Positions 58,565 through 64,000 of a DNA stretch of 64,000 nucleotides are shown here, one piece after another. The translations under genes were made by a program, and so were the position numbers. Within the stretch, counting starts at the first letter, position 1. Each line of letters begins with the position of its first letter. The DNA comes from Paraburkholderia sp. BCC1884 (GTDB lineage Bacteria > Pseudomonadota > Gammaproteobacteria > Burkholderiales > Burkholderiaceae), in the NCBI RefSeq assembly GCF_900996225.1, contig NZ_CAAJGL010000055.1, positions 1 through 64,000 on the forward strand. Direction: 5' to 3'. The notes beneath the pieces are model-generated. The model was not told the DNA's origin, searched no databases, and saw only the letters and a program-made list of their open reading frames with translations.

Positions 58565-58671
58565 TCACTCTCCGGCTGATTGCAGACGAATCCGGCACAC
58601 GGCGTCCAGGCGCCCGGGTGGGCCTTCGGACCTCGGCACTAGCGACAAGTGTGCGGCGGCCGCAAACGAGT

Positions 58672-58694
58672 TCCTATCCCCCTGGTGGGGGGCT
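58672..58694. promoter_or_regulatory. palindrome TCCTATCCCCC-N4/5-GGGGGG (site B)
   Basis: CCCCC at 58678-58682 and GGGGGG at 58687-58692 flank TGGT, 110 bases before cydA. TCCTATCCCCC is identical to the first 11 bases of the site before poxB. It lies between a gene end at 58808 and cydA, so a weak terminator for the upstream gene cannot be excluded, but it has no T-tract. Confidence 0.55.
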
Positions 58695-58807
58695 CACCTG
58701 ACAGAGGGATGTGCTGCGAGCGGGCGTGGGTGAGCTTTGGGTGTGCGTATGCTTACGCCAGATTGGTCCGGCGAACGATCGCCTCCAATGACCGGCGCCC
58801 CGCACCG

Positions 58808-60418
58808 CTAGACAAGACCGTAGCGGCTTGCCAGTGTGACTGCTTCGGTTCTATTTTTGACCGACAGCTTTTCATAGAGATGCTTTGCGTGTGACTTGAC
58901 GGTTTCCGGTGCGATACGCAAATGCGCGGCGATCTGCTTATTCGTGAGGCCCGAGCCCATCAGCCGGACGATCGTGTGTTCGCGGTCGCTCAGACCCATC
59001 GGCGGCGTCATTTTGCCAAGCCTGACGGATGCCGCGCGCACCGTCCGCAATTCGATCTCGGCGCGGCGGCGCATCATCAACGCGCCCAGATAGGGCAGCA
59101 ATTCGCGTTGATCTTCAACCAGCTCACTCTCCCCGCGAACGATGACTTCGATGAGTGCGCAGACCGGTTCGCTGCAATCCACAAGCGTCTGATGCAAGCC
59201 GGACTGCGCAGCCGATTCGATCAGTGTCGCGAGCAACAGCAGCGCTTCGTTACGCCGGTTGGTGGCGAGTAATGCTTCCACCAGCAATAGCCCGATCATC
59301 GCGGCGCCGTAGCGATCCCGTCGTGCGCGGGTCACCTCGTAGAGCCGATGCAGCGCATCCGTGTCGACCGTGTCCGGCGCACGAACCAGCGCAAGACGCG
59401 CCTCGCCGAGTACGCGATAACGCAGGATCTCGAAGTTGACGCTGCTGTCAGATACCTCTTGTTGCTCGGCCAAACGCGCCAGCCGCCTGACGCGAATTTC
59501 AGCCTGGTCGGCGCCGTGTCGTAGCAGGTGCGCTTCGATCTGCCCTGCAAGACTTGCTGCCTGGAGACGCGGCCAGCCACGCCGGATCGCGAGCGTTTCG
59601 GCTTCGTCGAGGAGCGTGATCGCGCGGCCCACCTGCCCTCGTTGCAAAGCGATGCGGGCAAGCAGGCTATAACTGCGCACGGCGATTTCAGGCGCTGCGC
59701 CCTGTGAGATATGCCGCAGGCGTGGCGCGACCAGCGCCTCGGCGTCGTCGATGCGACCGGCTTCGTAAAGCACCTGTGCGGCGACACAGGCAGGAAACAC
59801 GTCGATCAACGTGTGACCCTTATGACGGCGGGCGAAATCGAGTGCATCCTGCGCAAGAACGCGTGCGGCCCGGAAATGCATCTGACTGAGCGCAATCGCC
59901 GCGTCGATCGCCAGGTCGAATATCCCGGTTATCGCGTGCAACGCGCTGGGCTGGGAACCGGGCTGCCGGCGCTTCACGGCATAGAGCTTCTCGATATCGC
60001 CGAGCCGCCAGTAGACCCAACGACACGCCGTTAATGCGACCGGCGACGTGGCGCCCGAACGCAACGCGAATTCCACGGCGGACAGTGCGTGCGCAACGTC
60101 GTCCTGAAGGACGAAAGCCGCCGCGCACAACGCGGCCGTTTCGCCTCGGACTGCGGTGGCGGCCGATCCTGGCAGGGTTGCAGCTTGCAGGTCGACGCGT
60201 TGCGCCGAACGAAGCGCGGCGTCGATATCGAATTTGGCGAACTGGTGCCAGGCGCGGGCCAGGCCGCGCTGCAAATGCCAGGGTCTGCCGCCCGGCACTT
60301 CATTGAGAGGCAGCGTCAAGACATGTCCGCTGACAAAAATGCTCGGGCGTGGCCGAACGACACGTCGCTCACGTTGGGTCCTGTCTGGAGTGAATTTGCA
60401 GATCGGCGCTTCATTCAT
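58808..60418 (-). CDS. MalT-like LuxR-family regulator
   Basis: A 536-residue regulator. A long all-helical TPR-like region (about residues 40-450) is followed by a LuxR-type HTH at the C-terminus (MGLSDREHTIVRLMGSGLTN, KQIAAHLRIAPETVKSHAKH, YEKLSVKNRTEAVTLA). It lacks the N-terminal ATPase of MalT itself. The ligand is unknown. It is transcribed in the same direction as cydA, about 240 bases upstream, so it is a natural candidate regulator of the oxidase operon (inference). Confidence 0.88.
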   Translation of the reverse strand: MNEAPICKFTPDRTQRERRVVRPRPSIFVSGHVLTLPLNEVPGGRPWHLQRGLARAWHQFAKFDIDAALRSAQRVDLQAATLPGSAATAVRGETAALCAAAFVLQDDVAHALSAVEFALRSGATSPVALTACRWVYWRLGDIEKLYAVKRRQPGSQPSALHAITGIFDLAIDAAIALSQMHFRAARVLAQDALDFARRHKGHTLIDVFPACVAAQVLYEAGRIDDAEALVAPRLRHISQGAAPEIAVRSYSLLARIALQRGQVGRAITLLDEAETLAIRRGWPRLQAASLAGQIEAHLLRHGADQAEIRVRRLARLAEQQEVSDSSVNFEILRYRVLGEARLALVRAPDTVDTDALHRLYEVTRARRDRYGAAMIGLLLVEALLATNRRNEALLLLATLIESAAQSGLHQTLVDCSEPVCALIEVIVRGESELVEDQRELLPYLGALMMRRRAEIELRTVRAASVRLGKMTPPMGLSDREHTIVRLMGSGLTNKQIAAHLRIAPETVKSHAKHLYEKLSVKNRTEAVTLASRYGLV

Positions 60419-60604
60419 GTCACGCTCCGTCGGTAACCGGATGGCCTACACCAGTCGGCGAATATCTGAGTCAAGACTAAACTCTGATCCGCTAAAGAGC
60501 GTGAAGATGAGGTTTTATTTTGGTAAAGGTCACGTCATTAACCGTCTAACTTATGACTAAACGGAAATGAAAGAGTTATTTTGAGGGAATGTAAGACGGG
60601 GCGC

Positions 60605-61003
60605 TCACTCGCGCGGTTTATCCGGCCTGACCGGATTGCGCCTGGCAATCGAGGAGCGCAATGCGGAGTAGGCAGGGGCCACCATCGGGTAATCTGCGGG
60701 AAGCGACCACTTCGCACGATATTCGTCTGGGGTCATGCCAAACTGGCGTTGCAGGTACCGCTTGAGAGATTTCAGCTTTCGTCCGTCTTCCAGACAGACC
60801 AGATAATCATTGTGTACCGATTCTTCGATCGGCACGGCGGCGCGTTGCCTGATGCGTTCGGTTGCGGACTCGTAGAGCGCCACGAGTGCGGCGTGTGTGC
60901 TGGAGATCAGCGCCGGCAGTTCGCCCGTTGGTAGCGAATTGCTGGCAACGTAACTCGCCACAATCTCTACTGTGAGCTCGATAAGATTGGCTTCGCGGGG
61001 CAC
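60605..61003 (-). CDS. MucR/Ros-family regulator, zinc ligands altered
   Basis: A 132-residue protein of the Ros/MucR family with the typical C-terminal DNA-binding domain: DYLVCLEDGRKLKSLKRYLQ, then QFGMTPDEYRAKWSLPADYP and MVAPAYSALR. In Ros the zinc is held by Cys, Asp/Cys and two His in the pattern H-L-x-x-H; here these positions read YLQRQ, so only Cys and Asp remain. Some rhizobial relatives also lack zinc and still bind DNA (from memory). The N-terminal helical part matches oligomerising MucR. A palindrome lies about 150 bases upstream. Confidence 0.85.
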   Translation of the reverse strand: MPREANLIELTVEIVASYVASNSLPTGELPALISSTHAALVALYESATERIRQRAAVPIEESVHNDYLVCLEDGRKLKSLKRYLQRQFGMTPDEYRAKWSLPADYPMVAPAYSALRSSIARRNPVRPDKPRE

Positions 61004-61153
61004 AGGTGATTGGAATCAGTCAAACGATGGATACGTGAGCGCCGGACCAACGACGAATAACCCACACACGGCAAGACACGTTTCTTCGCGACATTGTGAC
61101 GTCTCCTCAGGCAGGCCGAGGTTCACTATGAATACGGATCGCGACGCACACAA

Positions 61154-61169
61154 TCCCCCAGATGGGGGC
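61154..61169. promoter_or_regulatory. palindrome ATCCCCC-N4-GGGGG (site C)
   Basis: CCCCC at 61155-61159 and GGGGG at 61164-61168 flank AGAT, about 150 bases upstream of the mucR-like gene and 5 bases after the stop codon of the MscS gene. It could be the same element as sites A and B or a terminator hairpin of the MscS gene; there is no T-tract on that strand, only ATTGTG. Confidence 0.45.
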
Positions 61170-61173
61170 TGCG

Positions 61174-62646
61174 TTATACCCGCAAGCCGTGCAGCGTTTG
61201 CATGGTGCGCTCAAGCCAGGCCAACAGACCGTGATGTGTCATGGGCTGGTCGTGGCTGACCTGCATCAACGCCTGCCCTCGCCGTTCACGCTCGGCGAGT
61301 TTCGCGGCCAGCGCCTGCGACATCCCCGGGTGCACGCGCAACAGGCCCGCGACGGCGCTGGCGGGCAGGTCGAACACGATGACGTGTGTTCTCGCGGAAA
61401 GATCGGCGTCGACCGCGACCCCCGCGACCGGCCCGCTCTCGCCGAAATACTCGCTTGGCGAGAAGCGCATCACTTCGACGATCTTGCCATCGCGTTGCGT
61501 CGACGCGCTGACCACGCCGTAACCCACGATCGTAATTGCCGCGGGCACCTCGCCGGCGTGCAGCAGAACATCGCCGGGGGCGAGCTCACGCACCGTCATG
61601 GTCCCGGCAAGCTGGGTTTTCTCGAGCGTCGACAGCAAACCGAACACGTCGATACCGTCGATCAGTTTGCGCGCGAGTGGATGGTCTCCGGTCTCCTTGA
61701 GAGCGTCACGTGCGTCGGTGAGCGTTGCAAGTGCTTCGAGATGGCGGTACGCCGCGTCGAAGAAGACATTCTTCGTGTTGTTGGAATCGCCTTCGACGGA
61801 GACGAAAAAAGTAATCTCGTAGTCCACCGCCTGCCAGCCTACCGACTTCGTCACGATATCCACCGGCTTTGCCTCGTCGATATCGACACACGACTCGACG
61901 GCCAGCCGCAGCGCGGTAATGACCGTCGACGGCCGCAGAGTCGGCACCGCCTGAAAGTTCACGATGCTCGCGTGCACGCCGCCCGGCACGCTCGTATTGG
62001 TCACGCGCGTTTTCGCCATCGTCGAATTGGGCACGACGATCAGGTCCTGATTGCGCTTGAGAACATGCGTCGCGCGCCAGGTGATTTCGAGCACCACGCC
62101 TTCCGTGTTGTCGTCGAGCGAGATGTGATCGCCCACCCGGTAAGGTGCGGTCGCGTTGATGACGAAGCCCGAAAACAGGTCGGCCAGCGTGCTCTGCAGC
62201 GCGAGACCGAGCACGATGGCGACGGCACCGGAAGTCGCCAGCACGCCTTTGAGGGGAATGTCGAATACGTCTGCGACTATCGCGACCGCCGCCGTCAGAT
62301 AGAGCAGCGTCTCGACGACATCTAGCGTAAAGCGTTCCTGGCGGGTCCGGTCGTCGAACGCGAAGTACAGACGCGCCAACAGGTTTGCAGTCGATGCCGC
62401 CAGCAGCCACCAGACGATCTGCACCGCGCCGCGCACGAGCCGGTATTCGGCCGCCGCGCTCAGATCGGGCGTCTGGGTCGGGGTAATGTGCGCGCGGAAG
62501 ATCGCAACCGTGAAAAGCAGAAACGCGGCACAGCGCAAGGCGGCACGCAGCGCGGTGAGACGGCGCCGCCCGCACCACAGCAGCAGCGCGCCGTTGAGCG
62601 CGACGGCGCCCAGCGGTATCAACAATTGTTCGAAGCTGTCCGGCAT
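61174..62646 (-). CDS. MscS-family channel with cyclic-nucleotide-binding domain
   Basis: A 490-residue fusion. Four membrane segments at the N-terminus (LLIPLGAVALNGALLLWCG and others) lead to the MscS pore helix (LATSGAVAIVLGLALQSTLA, then DLFSGFVINATAPYRVGDHI) and a beta-domain (VVLEITWRATHVL, IVVPNSTMAKTRV). From about residue 340 it carries a cNMP-binding domain (ELAPGDVLLHAGEVPAAITI, YFGESGPVAGVAVDADLSAR). Such CNB-MscS channels are gated by nucleotide rather than tension in some cases. It lies immediately after the outer membrane factor gene on the same strand. Confidence 0.91.
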   Translation of the reverse strand: MPDSFEQLLIPLGAVALNGALLLWCGRRRLTALRAALRCAAFLLFTVAIFRAHITPTQTPDLSAAAEYRLVRGAVQIVWWLLAASTANLLARLYFAFDDRTRQERFTLDVVETLLYLTAAVAIVADVFDIPLKGVLATSGAVAIVLGLALQSTLADLFSGFVINATAPYRVGDHISLDDNTEGVVLEITWRATHVLKRNQDLIVVPNSTMAKTRVTNTSVPGGVHASIVNFQAVPTLRPSTVITALRLAVESCVDIDEAKPVDIVTKSVGWQAVDYEITFFVSVEGDSNNTKNVFFDAAYRHLEALATLTDARDALKETGDHPLARKLIDGIDVFGLLSTLEKTQLAGTMTVRELAPGDVLLHAGEVPAAITIVGYGVVSASTQRDGKIVEVMRFSPSEYFGESGPVAGVAVDADLSARTHVIVFDLPASAVAGLLRVHPGMSQALAAKLAERERRGQALMQVSHDQPMTHHGLLAWLERTMQTLHGLRV

Positions 62647-64000
62647 CTAAGGGCTCTTCAGATCGGCAAGGCCTACTTGGGTCTCGCGATCCGCCGGGAG
62701 ATCGCCGCTTCGATAACCGCCTCCCAATGCCATGGTCAAACCGATTGCCGTCTGCAACTCGTCGCCAGAGAGCTTGACGAGAGCGAGGCGCGCTTCGATG
62801 ACGGGCGCCTTCGCGCCCATCGCGCTCACCTGATCGGACAGGCCGGTTTGATAACTCGCCGCGGCGCTGTCACTGGCGAAACTGAGTGCGCCGATTCGCT
62901 CGCGCTGCAACTGCATGCGATGGTCGATGTCTTCGATCGCGCTCCCGCTTTGCGCGACGTCGCGCACCGCGTTCAGCACCGCCTGGTTGTATTGCTCGAT
63001 CAGCGTATTACTCACCGTACGCGCGCCGTGCAGATTGGCGTTCAGACGGCCACCGTCGAAGATCGGCAACGTGAGGCCAGGAATGATATTGATCTGCTGG
63101 GCCGAGTGCGTGAACAGATCGCGCAGGCGTAGCGCGTCCAGACCGAAAAATACGGTGATGTCGAAGCTGGGATAGAAAGCGGCCTTGGCCGCATCGATCC
63201 GGTCAAGCGACGCCTCGATCAACCAGCGCATTGCCTGGAGGTCCGGGCGACGTGCCAGCAATTCGTACGAGAGCGAGGCGGGCAACGACACGGACGGCGT
63301 CGGCAACGGCACCGGCACGATCGCGGGCAGGTCATCGGGGCCGGCGCCTGACAGCGCACGCAGCGCCTCTCGTGCATGCACGATCTGCTCTCTGGTCGAT
63401 TCGATCTGCTGGTCGATCGCAAGCAGTTGCGCGCGGGCCTCGTTGGACGGCGTCAGCGCTTCGAGGCCGCGCCCGCTGCGCGCCGCGTGAGCGTCGTAGT
63501 CGAATGCGCGGGTCGCGCGAAGCTGCTGCAACAGATCGAGGCTCGCATAAGCAGTCTGAATCGTGAAGTAGAGCTCGGCGACGCCTGCCGCGACTTCAAG
63601 CTCGGCCTGCGCCGCCTCTTCGCGCTGCGCGTTCTGTTCACCGAGCGCCGCGCGAACCTGATCGCGCTGCTTGCCCCAAATGTCGATATCGTAGTGCCCG
63701 TCGAGGCCGATTAATCCTGAGGTGTACCACGGGCCGTATGCGCCGATCGGCGGATTGTGATCGGCGTAGGCGCTCAGGAAGCCATGATCCGACACGTGCT
63801 GCTGATCGATCTCCGCATGTGCGGAGATCTGCAGATCGGTGGCTGCGCGAGTCAGTTCCACCTGCGCCCGCGCCTGGGATACATGCTCCTCGGCAATCGC
63901 AAGCGTCGGTGCGTGAGCCAGCGAGCGGTCGATCAGCGTGTCGAGTTGAGGATCGCCATACTGGGTCCACCAATGCGCCGAGGGCCACGCTTCGCTCGGC
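62647..64000 (-). CDS. efflux outer membrane factor (NodT type), partial
   Basis: An OMF protein of RND or MFS tripartite efflux pumps; the N-terminus lies beyond the window. The open frame continues from the right edge with WWTQYGDPQLDTLIDRSL, then GLIGLDGHYDIDIWGKQRDQ, SYELLARRPDLQAMRWLIEA (both family signatures), FPSFDITVFFGLDAL, IFDGGRLNANL and YNQAVLNAVRDVAQ, ending in VGLADLKSP. At least 450 residues are present. The adaptor and pump genes should lie to the right. The stop is followed directly by the MscS gene start. Confidence 0.9.
   Translation of the reverse strand, partial: PSEAWPSAHWWTQYGDPQLDTLIDRSLAHAPTLAIAEEHVSQARAQVELTRAATDLQISAHAEIDQQHVSDHGFLSAYADHNPPIGAYGPWYTSGLIGLDGHYDIDIWGKQRDQVRAALGEQNAQREEAAQAELEVAAGVAELYFTIQTAYASLDLLQQLRATRAFDYDAHAARSGRGLEALTPSNEARAQLLAIDQQIESTREQIVHAREALRALSGAGPDDLPAIVPVPLPTPSVSLPASLSYELLARRPDLQAMRWLIEASLDRIDAAKAAFYPSFDITVFFGLDALRLRDLFTHSAQQINIIPGLTLPIFDGGRLNANLHGARTVSNTLIEQYNQAVLNAVRDVAQSGSAIEDIDHRMQLQRERIGALSFASDSAAASYQTGLSDQVSAMGAKAPVIEARLALVKLSGDELQTAIGLTMALGGGYRSGDLPADRETQVGLADLKSP

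Noticed and set aside
61162..62325. 387-codon frame on the plus strand inside the MscS gene
   Set aside because: It is antisense to a clear MscS-CNB gene and rich in His, Arg and Gly, a shadow of GC-rich coding DNA.

Overview
The window (64 kb, GC-rich, start codons preceded by clear Shine-Dalgarno sites) looks like part of a Burkholderiales genome, most likely Paraburkholderia, Caballeronia or a close relative. The evidence is the presence of families typical of that group (DUF3331, DUF4148-like secreted protein, MucR-type regulator, NodT-type efflux outer membrane factor) and the codon use. KfrA-like and RepB-C-like proteins, two kinds of site-specific recombinase and an IS110 transposase suggest a plastic replicon, perhaps a chromid or megaplasmid, but this is inference. 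No tRNA, rRNA or CRISPR array was seen.

Layout. 1-6.4 kb: IS110 transposase, an SDR oxidoreductase, two unknown small genes, then a minus-strand trio (large serine recombinase, small helical protein, RepB-C-domain protein). 7-20.7 kb: a glutathione S-transferase followed by a stress block: PsiE-like, thioredoxin-reductase-like, UBP zinc finger, ClpK-like disaggregase, Hsp20, HdeD, PRC-barrel, MgtC, AraC regulator, BON-domain protein. Its content resembles the transmissible locus of stress tolerance (tLST/LHR) of other Proteobacteria. 21-22.1 kb: three small unknown genes, one broken by an 8-bp tandem duplication. 22.5-25.8 kb: a compact His-Xaa-Ser peptide-modification operon, hxsA-hxsD-hxsB-hxsC, with a very short precursor carrying five consecutive His-X-Ser triplets and two radical SAM enzymes.

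26.6-43 kb: a mobile and defence region. A tyrosine recombinase is divergent from a KfrA-like coiled-coil DNA-binding protein across a palindromic operator-like site. Then come a decayed second integrase, a series of poorly known genes (DUF2441-like, a 4-fold-beta-flower-like protein with a 9-bp minisatellite, a RelA/SpoT-domain gene cut by an amber codon, an HNH-like protein, small membrane proteins, fragments of DUF4145 and of an E-x-K protein), and an intact Gabija anti-phage pair, gajA-gajB.

43.3-64 kb: metabolism and regulation. Two ThDP enzymes (acetolactate-synthase-like and PoxB-like), an acetoacetate-decarboxylase-family protein, two paralogous winged-helix/AAA regulators, a LysR regulator, a catalase-family protein, a cyanide-insensitive bd-type quinol oxidase with its DUF2474 small subunit, a MalT/LuxR-type regulator, a MucR-like protein without the usual zinc histidines, an MscS channel with a cyclic-nucleotide-binding domain, and the start of an efflux operon. 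PoxB (which reduces quinone) and the bd oxidase (which oxidises it) could form a short respiratory chain. A GC-rich palindrome of the form ATCCCCC-N4/5-GGGGG occurs upstream of poxB, upstream of the oxidase operon and upstream of the mucR-like gene, suggesting a shared control element.
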